From: Solimicrobium silvestre
GTDB taxonomy: Bacteria; Pseudomonadota; Gammaproteobacteria; Burkholderiales; Burkholderiaceae_D
Assembly: GCF_002976435.1 (NCBI RefSeq)
Contig: NZ_PUGF01000006.1
Coordinates: forward strand, 124,001 to 188,000
Direction: 5' to 3'
Length of the DNA stretch: 64,000 nt
The notes below the pieces were generated by a model. It was not told the origin of the DNA. It was given only the letters and a program-made list of their open reading frames with translations, and ran no database searches. The translations under genes were made by a program, and so were the position numbers. How positions within the stretch are numbered: the first letter of the stretch is position 1; each line of letters begins with the position of its first letter. Shown here in pieces: positions 17,500 through 27,336 of the stretch.

Positions 17500-18104
17500 A
17501 GTTTTCTATCTATCAAATCAAACCGCAATTTCAACGATTGCTTAGCCCTGTATTGAATACATTAATTTTCTGCCGGGTGACGCCCAACCAAATCACCGTA
17601 TTGGCAATGAGTTTGTCGCTATTGTTCGGCGTAGCGTTAACCGTATTCCCCCAACATCGCTGGCTATGGTTTGCCTACCCTGCTTTTATGCTGCTGCGCA
17701 TGATGCTAAATGCGATTGATGGGATGCTGGCAAATGCGACCGGACAAAAAACCAGCTTGGGCGCCATGCTGAATGAAATGGGCGACCAGGTCTCTGATGT
17801 TGCGCTGTATTTACCCTTTGCTTTCCTGGCAAATGTATCTGCGCAGCTGTCCGTCATGGTCGTCATATTGGCGTTGTTAGCAGAATTTGCCGGAGTTATT
17901 GCGATACTGACCGGCTCTACGCGCCGCTTTGATGGCCCGATGGGTAAAAGCGACCGGGCATTTTCATTTGGTGTGCTGGCGTTATTAGTCGCCTTTAACG
18001 CAGCATCATTTTGGCTGAACGGCGTACTCAGCCTGATGATGCTGCTGCTCGTGTGGACGATTTTTAATCGACTGCACCACCAAATTGTGCCACCGACACC
18101 GTAA
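17496..18104 (+). CDS. CDP-alcohol phosphatidyltransferase-like protein, YnbA-like
   Basis: 202-residue membrane protein with about six hydrophobic helices. The family motif, normally D-X2-D-G-X2-A-R-X8-G-X3-D-X3-D, can be traced as N72, D75-G76, A79, N80, G89, N93, D97: the first and third metal-binding Asp and the Arg are Asn here. The spacing is intact, so this is a genuine but divergent member. Family enzymes join CDP-diacylglycerol to an alcohol. Length and context match E. coli YnbA. It overlaps the upstream gene by four bases and the convergent hydrolase/methyltransferase gene by 41 bases. Which alcohol it uses, or whether it is active, cannot be told. Confidence 0.85.
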   Translation: MKFSIYQIKPQFQRLLSPVLNTLIFCRVTPNQITVLAMSLSLLFGVALTVFPQHRWLWFAYPAFMLLRMMLNAIDGMLANATGQKTSLGAMLNEMGDQVSDVALYLPFAFLANVSAQLSVMVVILALLAEFAGVIAILTGSTRRFDGPMGKSDRAFSFGVLALLVAFNAASFWLNGVLSLMMLLLVWTIFNRLHHQIVPPTP

Positions 18105-19857
18105 AAATTCCGGAAATGCCAATTTGGGTATGCACTTTACGGCAACCGATAGCCGCTACCAGCGCATCCATTTCCACTTGCGGTCTTGGTCGCATCTGCC
18201 ATGATTCACCCAAATGATTGTTGAGTGTTTTAGCAATCAACAACAACTGAGGATGCCAGGGTTGTCCCGTATAAATCACATGCCCACCTTTTTTTAATTG
18301 CTGACGTATTCCTTGCAGCGAACGCATAATCGGCGCATTTTCACTAAACAGTTCATAAAGGCCAGAAACGATAACGATATCGTAGGGCAGTTCAGATTCA
18401 GGGTAACTGTCACTGGAAAACGCATCCCGACACTGATATTGAATTGGTGTCGTCAAATGCAAATGCGTGGCAAGCTGCTTGGCCTGCTCTAAATTTTCCG
18501 GCACGAAATCACGCAAGGTTAATTGAATTTCTCTATCTTGAAAACGTTTGATAGTTTCCAGCACGTAGCGACCTCCACCGGCAGCAATGTCCAATATCCG
18601 TAACGGCTGATCTTGGGGATGTTGTGCGATCAATTTGGACAACGCTTGTTGCAAATGAATTTTACGTTGCCGAATACCGCGCCACCCTATCGCATCCAGA
18701 TAACCCCGATCAATTGACTTACCTATCCCCAGCCGCCCACCAGCCTGATTACGATACACATAATCCAGCGATGAGCCGGAATCAAAACCATGCGTTAACC
18801 CTATCTTCATTCCATCACTTAATGGTCCCAACACACCCAGCATCATTTTTTGCATGCCATAAAACATATTCAGCAACGGCGACCCCAATTCGCCTTGCTG
18901 CAATGCCTGAAATTGTTGCGCACTAGCGCTGTGACTATCCGCTTTATGATGCTGCTGCACTGGCGCTGCCGGCAGCTCAAAACAGTCATTGATAAATTGG
19001 CGCGATGCCTGCATAGCCTGCTCCACTTCCTGCTCATAAAAAATGGCATGGAAACAGTTTTTGATTAATTCAAAGCGCTTTAATGGCGAAGCCAAACGAT
19101 CAAAAAATTGACGCTGCGGCGTCAGTGCCACCACATAATCGTTCTCCGCCGCCAGCATTAATACCGGCACATCAATGGCGCTCGCATCATGCACGATGCG
19201 CTTGGCGGTATCGGCCAAACCGAGTAACACCCGTGCCGAAATACTTTTGGCGATCAACGGATCTTGATCGTACTGAGCCGCTTGCTGTTTCGAATGTGTG
19301 AGCATCGAAGACCGGATATAACTGGTGACAAATAAATCGGGTTTAAAGCAGGTCGCCAGGCGCAAACCGGCTTTAGCAAACGGAATATATAATTTGATTT
19401 CAAACGCTGCCGCCGCCATGATAACGCCGCGCACTTTTGGTGCGTAATCATGTAACCAGGTTGCCGCAATTACGGCGCCAACGCTGTTGGCAACGATCAG
19501 CATATTTTCCGGCTCAATGTGATACGTCTGCTGAATATACGCAATAAAAGCATTGAAATCTTGCACTAATAATTCAAAACTTGGCGCATCACCACGCTCG
19601 CCGGGCGAATAACCGTGCCCCCGCGCATCCCAGGCAAAAGCCCAGTCTTGCTGAAACCCGAACTGCTCGACCAAGGGTTGAATCCGTCCTGAGTGCTCAT
19701 GCCCACGATGTAAAAATATCAGCGCGCGCTGGGCACCTTCAGCGCGTTTCGCAATAGGTTGCCAGCAACGATAAAACAAGCGGGTCTGATCCGCGCTATC
19801 AAAACCGGATTCAGAATTTAGCCAGGCTGCGCTCGAAGATGTCGCCAATGTCGTCAT
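18064..19857 (-). CDS. Alpha/beta hydrolase fused to a class I methyltransferase, YnbC-like
   Basis: 597 residues, two domains. The N-terminal serine-hydrolase (lysophospholipase-like) half has HRGHEHSGR, DARGHGYSPG and a nucleophile elbow ANSVG with Ser125 (Ala replaces the first Gly). The C-terminal half (about 400-597) is an S-adenosylmethionine methyltransferase with motif I LDIAAGGGRYVLE near residue 420 and VIVSGLYELF further on. The same fusion and length are found in E. coli YnbC. Its start overlaps the stop of the cytidylyltransferase gene by four bases, so they form one operon on the minus strand. Likely a lipid-modifying enzyme; no reaction is established. Confidence 0.88.
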   Translation of the reverse strand: MTTLATSSSAAWLNSESGFDSADQTRLFYRCWQPIAKRAEGAQRALIFLHRGHEHSGRIQPLVEQFGFQQDWAFAWDARGHGYSPGERGDAPSFELLVQDFNAFIAYIQQTYHIEPENMLIVANSVGAVIAATWLHDYAPKVRGVIMAAAAFEIKLYIPFAKAGLRLATCFKPDLFVTSYIRSSMLTHSKQQAAQYDQDPLIAKSISARVLLGLADTAKRIVHDASAIDVPVLMLAAENDYVVALTPQRQFFDRLASPLKRFELIKNCFHAIFYEQEVEQAMQASRQFINDCFELPAAPVQQHHKADSHSASAQQFQALQQGELGSPLLNMFYGMQKMMLGVLGPLSDGMKIGLTHGFDSGSSLDYVYRNQAGGRLGIGKSIDRGYLDAIGWRGIRQRKIHLQQALSKLIAQHPQDQPLRILDIAAGGGRYVLETIKRFQDREIQLTLRDFVPENLEQAKQLATHLHLTTPIQYQCRDAFSSDSYPESELPYDIVIVSGLYELFSENAPIMRSLQGIRQQLKKGGHVIYTGQPWHPQLLLIAKTLNNHLGESWQMRPRPQVEMDALVAAIGCRKVHTQIGISGIFTVSVAQFGGAVD

Positions 19858-20768
19858 AAAAGAAATCCGTTTAGTGAGAAATAAATAGCTAAATAAAGTA
19901 ATGGTGCGGTAATGGTCAGGCTATCAATCCGATCCAAAATACCGCCATGCCCAGGAATTAACTGAGAAAAATCTTTGATGCCTAAAAACCGTTTGGCAGC
20001 TGAAAATAGTAAATCGCCAGCAAAACCGCCCAGCGATAATAACAATGCCAACAACAATAAAAACGGGATATCCGCTAAATTTAAATAACGGCCTAACAGA
20101 ACAGAAACCAACATGCTGATTAAAACACCGCCTATCAAACCTTCCCAGGTTTTGTTAGGGCTAATACGGCTGGCGATTGCATGGCAACCAAATAGTTTTC
20201 CGCTCACAAACTGAGCAATATCATTAAGTGCAGTCAGCGCGAATAAGTAAAATAACCAGGCTAAACCTGTGTCATCCGACAATGGCAAGTGCATCAGATT
20301 AATAACAAAACCGACGCAATAACAACAAAATAGAAACAGCAGCAATACCAATTGATTCGGGTCGCGCCGTCGCATAAAAAACAGCAATTGGAGAATTAAC
20401 AGGCAGGGGAAAAACACGACGAAATGTGCGGAGTGATCTATCCAAAGAAATACAGCACAAACCAACACAAGACCACAGGCTAGCCAAAATATGTGTTGCG
20501 CGCCGCTAAAATGAGTTGCCAATTCACGCATCGATAAGCCGCAAATAAAAAGCATCAGCAACAGCGGGCCTAACGGATAAAAAAATAAGCTGAGGGTGAC
20601 AATCGGGAATATTCGCCACCATGCAAACACTTGCTGTCGCAACTGGCTTACTGTCAACGCTCGGGTTTTGATCGCAATGACGGCTGAACTTATGCCCAAA
20701 ATCGAATACAAGATCAGCATCGGATAAACGATGGAATACCCAATATGTAGGCTAGTTAGATCGAACAA
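19854..20768 (-). CDS. Phosphatidate cytidylyltransferase family protein, YnbB-like
   Basis: 304 residues with about eight transmembrane helices. The CdsA signature is complete near the C-terminus: AAKRFLGIKDFSQLIPGHGG followed by ILDRIDS. These enzymes make CDP-diacylglycerol from phosphatidate and CTP. Length and neighbours match E. coli YnbB rather than the housekeeping CdsA, which normally lies between uppS and dxr. First gene of the minus-strand pair with the hydrolase/methyltransferase. It would supply the CDP-lipid used by the YnbA-like enzyme on the other strand. Confidence 0.9.
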   Translation of the reverse strand: MFDLTSLHIGYSIVYPMLILYSILGISSAVIAIKTRALTVSQLRQQVFAWWRIFPIVTLSLFFYPLGPLLLMLFICGLSMRELATHFSGAQHIFWLACGLVLVCAVFLWIDHSAHFVVFFPCLLILQLLFFMRRRDPNQLVLLLFLFCCYCVGFVINLMHLPLSDDTGLAWLFYLFALTALNDIAQFVSGKLFGCHAIASRISPNKTWEGLIGGVLISMLVSVLLGRYLNLADIPFLLLLALLLSLGGFAGDLLFSAAKRFLGIKDFSQLIPGHGGILDRIDSLTITAPLLYLAIYFSLNGFLL

Positions 20769-21255
20769 TCAGATGACTTTCTAGTTAAATTCGTTTTTTA
20801 ATTAAGCACGGCACTGAATAAAAACAGAAGGTAGCAAAATTATCATTTAAATTTGGTTATAGCAACATAAATAGCGGCAATGCCCGTTTTTTCTACCTAT
20901 TAAAAACTGCGTGCAATATCGGGGAAATTTAGATCGCTTTTGAAATTTCCAATTTTTTTGCATAATTTAACGTATTCAATGGTTCTTAGCGCGTCATAAA
21001 ATTCATTTCTTGACAGCAGAGTTAACGCCCAAAATGTTTTTTAATTAATAATTTATTTTTCAAATAAACAGCCAAACATTCTCAAAGGAAAATTGCAAAT
21101 TATCCTTTGCTATTGAACATGTATCGGCATGCCATTACAGTAACTTCCGCAAAGACAATCAGACATTGCCTTTCTGTATTTTCCGTATAAATTGAATAGG
21201 TTCTAACTCAAGTTATTGCATAGATATAATAAACCGATGGACACGGGAGTGTTGC
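20769..21255. other. AT-rich gap before the PAS kinase
   Basis: Carries no ORF I can support. A TATAAT hexamer lies at 21225-21230, 26 bases before the kinase ATG, but no good -35 at the right distance was found. An imperfect palindrome (AAAGGAAAATTGC and its mirror, about 21085-21110) may be a regulatory or structural element. Confidence 0.4.
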
Positions 21256-23196
21256 ATGGCTACATACGAACACCAGTGGAAAGAAGAACAATTTCGTCAA
21301 ATCGTTGAAATGGCGCCTTATGCGATCGTACTGGTCAATGAACGCGGCATGATTGAAATGGTTAACAGACAAGCCGAAAAAATCTTCGGTTATCATCGGG
21401 AAGAACTACTCAAACAGTCCTTAGAAATGTTGCTACCAGAGCGGTTTCGCCGACAGCATACGGTGGATCGCAATGCTTTTTTCAGTCAACCGCAGCCGCG
21501 TGCAATGAGCGAAAGAGGCGAGTTGTTTGGCCGACGCAAAAACGGTACTGAATTTCCACTTGAAATCGGGCTTAATCCAATCCCAACCGACGAAGGCTCA
21601 AAAGTTATTGCGACCATTGTTGATATTTCCGAGCGTGTTCAACATCAACAGAAATTGTATGAGCTGACCGAATTGCAGCAAGCCATTTTTGACAGCACGA
21701 ATTTTTCTATTATCTGCACCGATTCCAATGGGCTTTTTCAAATTTTCAACCATAGTGCGGAACGCTTGCTGGGCTATTCTGCCGAAGAAATGGTGGGCAA
21801 ACAAACGCCTGTCATTCTTCACGATATGCTTGAAATTATTGAACGCGCCAAACAATTAACCGAAGAGTTAGGCACCCCAATTGAAACCGGCTTTGAAACT
21901 TTTGTTATCAAAACACGCCTGCTACGCACTCCAGATGTCAATGAATGGACTTACATCCACAAAGATGGCTCGCGCATTCCGGTTCTATTATCGGTGACAG
22001 CACTCTCCGATAAGCGCGGCGACGTGTCCGGCTATGTGGCTATTGCCATCGATTTGCGCGAGCAAAAATGGCAGCTCAGCCGCATTCAAGATAGCGAAGA
22101 ATTATTTCGGGTTTTATACGAAAGCTCTGGCGATGCTCATATGCTGACCACGCCAGAGAAGGGCTTTGTCGGTGCGAATCTCGCGGCCGCTAAACTGTTT
22201 GGCTATTCCACCATCAATGAATTCACCGCGCAATCGCCTGCGACCGTCTCGCCTGAATTTCAAAAGGATAAACGCCACTCTAGCGAAAAAGCCTTGGAAA
22301 TGATGCAGCTAGCATTGAAAAATGGATCGCATAAATTTGAATGGCTGCATAAACGCGCCGATAACTCGGAGTTTGATGCCGAAGTCATGCTGACTAGTAT
22401 CAAAATGGGCGGCAAAACCATGCTGGAAGCGACGGTACGCGATATTACCGAACGCAATCGCGCGGAGCGAATCAAGAACGAATTTATTTCTACAGTCAGT
22501 CATGAACTGCGCACACCGCTGACTTCAATCAGCGGTGTGCTGAGCTTAGTCGGGCAAGGTGTATTGGGAGAAATTTCCGAGCAGGCCAAACCGATGATAC
22601 AAATGGCGCACAGAAATAGCATGCGGCTTTCTGAACTGATTAATGACTTACTTGATATTGAAAAATTAGAAGCGGGCGAGACCACATTTAATTTTAAAAT
22701 GTACGGCTTAATGGCGCTTATTAATCAATCCATCGATGCTATCAGCAACTTTGCCTCCCAATTTAATGTCACCTTCAACATCATTGCGCAAGAAGATGTA
22801 CAGGTATTTGTGGATGATGGGCGGCTGATTCAAGTATTAAATAATTTCTTATCCAACGCCGCCAAATTTTCACCAACTGGCGGTCATGTCGATATCGCTG
22901 TACGCAAAATACATAGCGCAGAACATAGCACGGTGCGGGTAGAAATTATCGACCACGGTGCAGGTATTCCGACCTCGTTTAGAAATCGCCTGTTTAATAA
23001 ATTCTCACAAGCGGATGCTTCCGATACTAAAAAGAAAAGCGGCACAGGATTAGGTCTGGCTATCAGCAAAGAACTCATCGAACGAATGAGTGGCGTGATT
23101 GGTTTTTATTCCTCGGTTGGAGAAGGAAGCTGTTTTTATTTTGAATTGCCGTTACCAAGCAAAGAGAAAATACGCTATTCGATGTTTGATATTTGA
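21256..23196 (+). CDS. Cytoplasmic PAS-domain sensor histidine kinase
   Basis: 646 residues with no transmembrane segment. Three PAS domains in tandem: about 10-120 (MAPYAIVLVNERGMIEMVN), 138-270 (DSTNFSIICTDSNGLFQIFN) and 283-400 (LFRVLYESSGDAHMLTT). The kinase core has His416 in SHELRTPLTSISG, N-box NNFLSNAAKFSP, G1 DHGAGIP, F-box and G2 GTGLGLAIS, so it should autophosphorylate. No receiver domain is attached and no response regulator gene is adjacent, making it an orphan kinase. The ribosome binding site GGGAG precedes the ATG. The PAS domains may bind a cofactor or a small molecule; no heme- or flavin-specific residue pattern is evident. Confidence 0.93.
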   Translation: MATYEHQWKEEQFRQIVEMAPYAIVLVNERGMIEMVNRQAEKIFGYHREELLKQSLEMLLPERFRRQHTVDRNAFFSQPQPRAMSERGELFGRRKNGTEFPLEIGLNPIPTDEGSKVIATIVDISERVQHQQKLYELTELQQAIFDSTNFSIICTDSNGLFQIFNHSAERLLGYSAEEMVGKQTPVILHDMLEIIERAKQLTEELGTPIETGFETFVIKTRLLRTPDVNEWTYIHKDGSRIPVLLSVTALSDKRGDVSGYVAIAIDLREQKWQLSRIQDSEELFRVLYESSGDAHMLTTPEKGFVGANLAAAKLFGYSTINEFTAQSPATVSPEFQKDKRHSSEKALEMMQLALKNGSHKFEWLHKRADNSEFDAEVMLTSIKMGGKTMLEATVRDITERNRAERIKNEFISTVSHELRTPLTSISGVLSLVGQGVLGEISEQAKPMIQMAHRNSMRLSELINDLLDIEKLEAGETTFNFKMYGLMALINQSIDAISNFASQFNVTFNIIAQEDVQVFVDDGRLIQVLNNFLSNAAKFSPTGGHVDIAVRKIHSAEHSTVRVEIIDHGAGIPTSFRNRLFNKFSQADASDTKKKSGTGLGLAISKELIERMSGVIGFYSSVGEGSCFYFELPLPSKEKIRYSMFDI

Positions 23197-23447
23197 GGAT
23201 ATTGGTCGCCACATTTCAGTGAGGCAGCAAATTCAAGCCTTCTTTACTTATTCACCATTTACTTTATCAGGTTTGATAAGTGCATCCGACAAGGTTACAA
23301 TTGCCACCTTTGGGAACGAATTGGGGACAATATCCTAACGCATCACTCCCGATTTAATCCATTCCCACCCTAACTGTGCGTTAAAAGCTCGTCCTCCTCG
23401 ATCCGAGTTGACGTAAAAACAGCTAACCAATTGACACGAAAGATTTT

Positions 23448-24539
23448 ATGGCACTCCAATGCGGCATCGTCGGCCTCCCTAATGTGGGCAAATCCACCCT
23501 GTTTAATGCCCTGACTAAAGCAGGCATCCCGGCAGAGAATTATCCATTCTGCACCATTGAGCCTAACGTTGGCGTAGTTGAAGTACCCGATCCACGTTTG
23601 GCGCAGTTAGCACATATTGTTAAACCTGAACGTATTCAAAACGCCATCGTTGAATTTGTTGATATCGCCGGCTTAGTAGCTGGCGCATCCAAAGGCGAAG
23701 GCTTGGGTAATCAATTTTTGGCGCACATCCGTGAAACCGATGCGATTGTGAATGTAGTACGCTGTTTTGAAGATGACAATGTAATCCACGTCGCCGGCAA
23801 AGTTAGTCCCTTAGATGATATTGAAGTGATTCAAACCGAGTTGGCCTTGGCTGATATGGGTACCGTAGAAAAAGCTATCCACCGTGAGCACAAAAAAGCC
23901 CGTTCCGGCGACAAAGACGCCGCCAAACTGGCCGAATTATTAGAACGCATCATGCCAGCATTAAATGAAGCCAAGCCAGTACGTGCAATGGGTTTAGATG
24001 CTGAAGAAATGCTACTGATTAAGCCGCTGTGCCTAATCACGGCCAAACCGGCCATGTATGTCGCCAATGTGTCTGACACCGGCTTCACGAACAACCCGTT
24101 GCTCGATCAATTAACCGCTTACGCTGCGTCGCAAAATGCACCATTGGTCGCAATTTGCGCGTCTATCGAATCTGAAATTGCCGACTTAGAAGACGAAGAC
24201 AAAAAAGCCTTCCTGGAAGATATGGGCATGCACGAACCGGGCTTGGATCGCTTAATCCGCGCCGCCTTTAAACTGCTCGGCTTACAGACTTACTTCACTG
24301 CTGGCGTTAAAGAAGTGCGTGCCTGGACGATTCATGTCGGCGACACAGCACCGCAAGCTGCTGGCGTAATTCACACCGATTTTGAACGCGGCTTTATTCG
24401 TGCGCAAACGATTGCGTTTGACGACTTCATTCAATTTAAAGGTGAAGCTGGTGCCAAAGAAGCGGGCAAAATGCGCGCTGAAGGTAAAGAGTATGTAGTG
24501 AAAGATGGCGACGTGTTGAATTTCTTATTTAATGTCTGA
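23448..24539 (+). CDS. ychF: Redox-responsive ATPase/GTPase YchF
   Basis: Universally conserved Obg-like P-loop protein (OLA1/YchF) that hydrolyses ATP in preference to GTP, binds ribosomes and modulates stress responses. 363 residues, the standard length. Walker [10 protein letters not shown] (9-17), switch region [24 protein letters not shown], the atypical base-recognition loop, and the C-terminal TGS domain ([13 protein letters not shown] to [12 protein letters not shown]). Single gene followed by a strong terminator. Confidence 0.97.
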   Translation: MALQCGIVGLPNVGKSTLFNALTKAGIPAENYPFCTIEPNVGVVEVPDPRLAQLAHIVKPERIQNAIVEFVDIAGLVAGASKGEGLGNQFLAHIRETDAIVNVVRCFEDDNVIHVAGKVSPLDDIEVIQTELALADMGTVEKAIHREHKKARSGDKDAAKLAELLERIMPALNEAKPVRAMGLDAEEMLLIKPLCLITAKPAMYVANVSDTGFTNNPLLDQLTAYAASQNAPLVAICASIESEIADLEDEDKKAFLEDMGMHEPGLDRLIRAAFKLLGLQTYFTAGVKEVRAWTIHVGDTAPQAAGVIHTDFERGFIRAQTIAFDDFIQFKGEAGAKEAGKMRAEGKEYVVKDGDVLNFLFNV

Positions 24540-24555
24540 TCGACATTAATCCAGT

Positions 24556-24584
24556 AAAAAGCCCAGTTTTTAGCTGGGCTTTTT
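24556..24584 (+). terminator. Terminator after ychF
   Basis: Perfect 11-base stem (24556-24566 and 24574-24584, core GCCCAG/CTGGGC) with a seven-base loop and a T-run, 17 bases after the stop. Confidence 0.92.
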
Positions 24585-24669
24585 TGTTGCCTGTTATTAC
24601 ATGAGTACACACATATACAGTGAGGAAAATTTGCTAGTAATGAAGTCAATTTTGCGCGAAAATACACCA

Positions 24670-24692
24670 ATAGTATGATCATATAATACTAT
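24670..24692. promoter_or_regulatory. Probable ParD operator overlapping the promoter
   Basis: Inverted repeat ATAGTAT (24670-24676) and ATACTAT (24686-24692), nine bases apart, with TATAAT (24682-24687) lying inside it as a -10 element. ParD antitoxins repress their own operons by binding such palindromes. The -35 is not clear. Confidence 0.6.
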
Positions 24693-24717
24693 TACTGCTA
24701 TTTTAGGAGGCTACATC

Positions 24718-24963
24718 ATGGGAACCGTGCGCAAAACAATTACATTAACCGATCAGCAAGACAACTGGATTAAAGCGCAAATTGACGCTGGGCATTACAC
24801 CAACGACAGCGAATATATCCGCGACCTTATCCGACGCGAACAAGAACGCAATACCGAGATTGAAGTCATTCGCGCTGCGCTGATTGCCGGTGAATCCAGT
24901 GGCGAACCCAAGTCCTTTAACGCTGATGTGTTCAAGCAAAAGATGTTGACGTCGCATGGCTGA
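24718..24963 (+). CDS. parD: ParD-family antitoxin
   Basis: 81 residues: an N-terminal ribbon-helix-helix DNA-binding region (RKTITLTDQQDNWIKAQIDAG, then TNDSEYIRDLIRRE) and a C-terminal toxin-neutralising tail. It should bind and block the ParE toxin encoded directly downstream and repress its own promoter. Strong ribosome binding site AGGAGG. The stop overlaps the toxin start by eight bases. Typical type II toxin-antitoxin arrangement on a chromosome. Confidence 0.93.
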   Translation: MGTVRKTITLTDQQDNWIKAQIDAGHYTNDSEYIRDLIRREQERNTEIEVIRAALIAGESSGEPKSFNADVFKQKMLTSHG

Positions 24964-25246
24964 ATATCGCCTTTCCCCGGCTGCCGAACATGATCTTGAA
25001 GTAATCTGGACACGCACCCGCCAGCAATGGAGCATAGAACAGGCTAATCGCTACATTGATCTCTTAACAGCCGCTTTTACTGAGTTAGCGCAGTCACCCA
25101 AAATAGCGCCTACATGTGAGCACATCCGGCCTGGCTATCGACGTCGAAATGTTGAGCGCCACATAGTCTACTTTCGCATCACGTCTTACGGCATTGCAAT
25201 TATTCGCATTCTGCACGAACGCATGGATGCTCCTCGTCACTTGTGA
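24956..25246 (+). CDS. parE: ParE-family toxin
   Basis: 96 residues, RelE/ParE fold. Typical blocks are YRLSPAAEHDLEVIWTRTRQQW at the start and RRNVERHIVYFRIT plus IIRILHERMD near the end. ParE toxins poison DNA gyrase. No Shine-Dalgarno is needed because translation is coupled to parD through the eight-base overlap. Full length, so the module is probably functional. Confidence 0.93.
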   Translation: MAEYRLSPAAEHDLEVIWTRTRQQWSIEQANRYIDLLTAAFTELAQSPKIAPTCEHIRPGYRRRNVERHIVYFRITSYGIAIIRILHERMDAPRHL

Positions 25247-25286
25247 TCGATCATTGAGCAGAAATTAGTTATTAAGAAAGCCCAAA

Positions 25287-25745
25287 ATGAATAAACTATT
25301 TTCAATCCGCCGTACGATACTTTTCAACTCACTGGCATTAGCTGGCATCGGACTACTATCAGCCAAACAAAGCAGCGCAGCTCAAAACAACAGCGACAGT
25401 TCAACCTTTAAAACTGTATTCCAAGTCAGTGATGCAGATCCGCAAAAATGGCAGCTCACGCTCGCCAATGCAAAAAATTTACAGATTGATCTGGGTGAGA
25501 AAAATGGCAGTATCGAAATCGTCGCTTATGGCCCGGGAATCGCCATGTTCAAAGCGGAATCAGAAGTAGCCCCACAGGTCTTGCAAGCAATGCAAGCGGG
25601 GGTATTAATTCGAGTGTGTGAGAACAGCATGCATGGGCAGCATCTAAAACATGAAGACATGATCAGCGCAGTTGGCTTTGTGCCTTCCGGAGTGGGAGAG
25701 TTAGTTAGGCGCCAAGCGGCTGGTTACGCGTATATCCGTTCTTAA
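25287..25745 (+). CDS. Exported DsrE-family protein
   Basis: 152 residues. The N-terminus has a signal peptide with a twin arginine (SIRRTILFNSLALAGIGLLSAKQSSA), possibly Tat-dependent. The mature part is a DsrE/DsrF-like alpha/beta fold: KTVFQVSDADPQKWQLTLANAKNLQ, IEIVAYGPGIAMF and GVLIRVCENSM, where the single conserved Cys falls at the usual active position. Cytoplasmic relatives carry sulfur; periplasmic versions like this one are common in betaproteobacteria and have no defined role. Confidence 0.85.
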   Translation: MNKLFSIRRTILFNSLALAGIGLLSAKQSSAAQNNSDSSTFKTVFQVSDADPQKWQLTLANAKNLQIDLGEKNGSIEIVAYGPGIAMFKAESEVAPQVLQAMQAGVLIRVCENSMHGQHLKHEDMISAVGFVPSGVGELVRRQAAGYAYIRS

Positions 25746-25760
25746 CTGCAACCAAGCCTA

Positions 25761-26545
<785 letters not shown>

Positions 26546-26621
26546 TGCTACCCCTAGAAATAAGCTAAGAATGAAACCGCATTATGCCTGAATTTGTTAC
26601 CAAATTTCGACTGCTGTTACA

Positions 26622-27215
26622 CTATCTACTGCGCTGCAGCAAATGAAAAAAGACTTTTCCTGCTCGATCACAGCGGATTACTTGCCAATTACTTAAACAT
26701 TCCGGCAAATCTTCGGATGTCAGTGCTTTTTCGGCTTCCAAATACAAAACTCCATCCGGGTGCAACAACGTCAAACAAATCGGCAAAATTGAAACCAGCA
26801 AATCGCGGTGAAACGGCGGATCAAGAAAAATGACATCAAATACATCTCCTTTTGCCGCCAGCTTTTGCGCCACGATCTGCGCATCGCCACGAATAATCTG
26901 TATTTGCTGCGCTTGCAGCTTGTCCCGACTTTTTTCTAACAAAAGCACCGCAGGTGTATGCGCCTCAACTAGCGTCACTTGCGCAGCGCCGCGGCTAGCT
27001 GCTTCAAAGCCCAAAGCGCCGCTACCAGCGTATAAATCCAGGCAGCGTATCGCGGACCAGTTACTTTGAAATAGAAAATTTAGCCAGTTAAATACGGTTT
27101 CGCGCACCCGGTCTGGCGTCGGACGTAATCCCGGTGCATCAAGCACAGTTAACGGTGTACGCTTCCAAATACCGGCGATGATGCGAACCTGTTGGGGGGC
27201 AGATTTTTTTTGCAT
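26622..27215 (-). CDS. rsmD: 16S rRNA (guanine(966)-N(2))-methyltransferase
   Basis: Modifies G966 of 16S rRNA in the assembled small subunit. 197 residues. SAM-binding motif DLYAGSGALGFEAASRGA (60-77) and catalytic motif DPPF (132-135, in VIFLDPPF). RPTPDRVRETVFNWL near the start is characteristic of the family. First gene of the rsmD-coaD-ferredoxin run, divergent from ftsY. Confidence 0.96.
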   Translation of the reverse strand: MQKKSAPQQVRIIAGIWKRTPLTVLDAPGLRPTPDRVRETVFNWLNFLFQSNWSAIRCLDLYAGSGALGFEAASRGAAQVTLVEAHTPAVLLLEKSRDKLQAQQIQIIRGDAQIVAQKLAAKGDVFDVIFLDPPFHRDLLVSILPICLTLLHPDGVLYLEAEKALTSEDLPECLSNWQVIRCDRAGKVFFHLLQRSR

Positions 27216-27336
27216 GTTTAATACAATGTTAAGTAAAGAGGGAATGAAGCCGGAGCGAGTCGCCGCTCTCTGCTAGAATGACGCACATTGTAGCTTGACT
27301 CAGCTCTTATTCTTCGCACTTACTCATACTTTCCCC

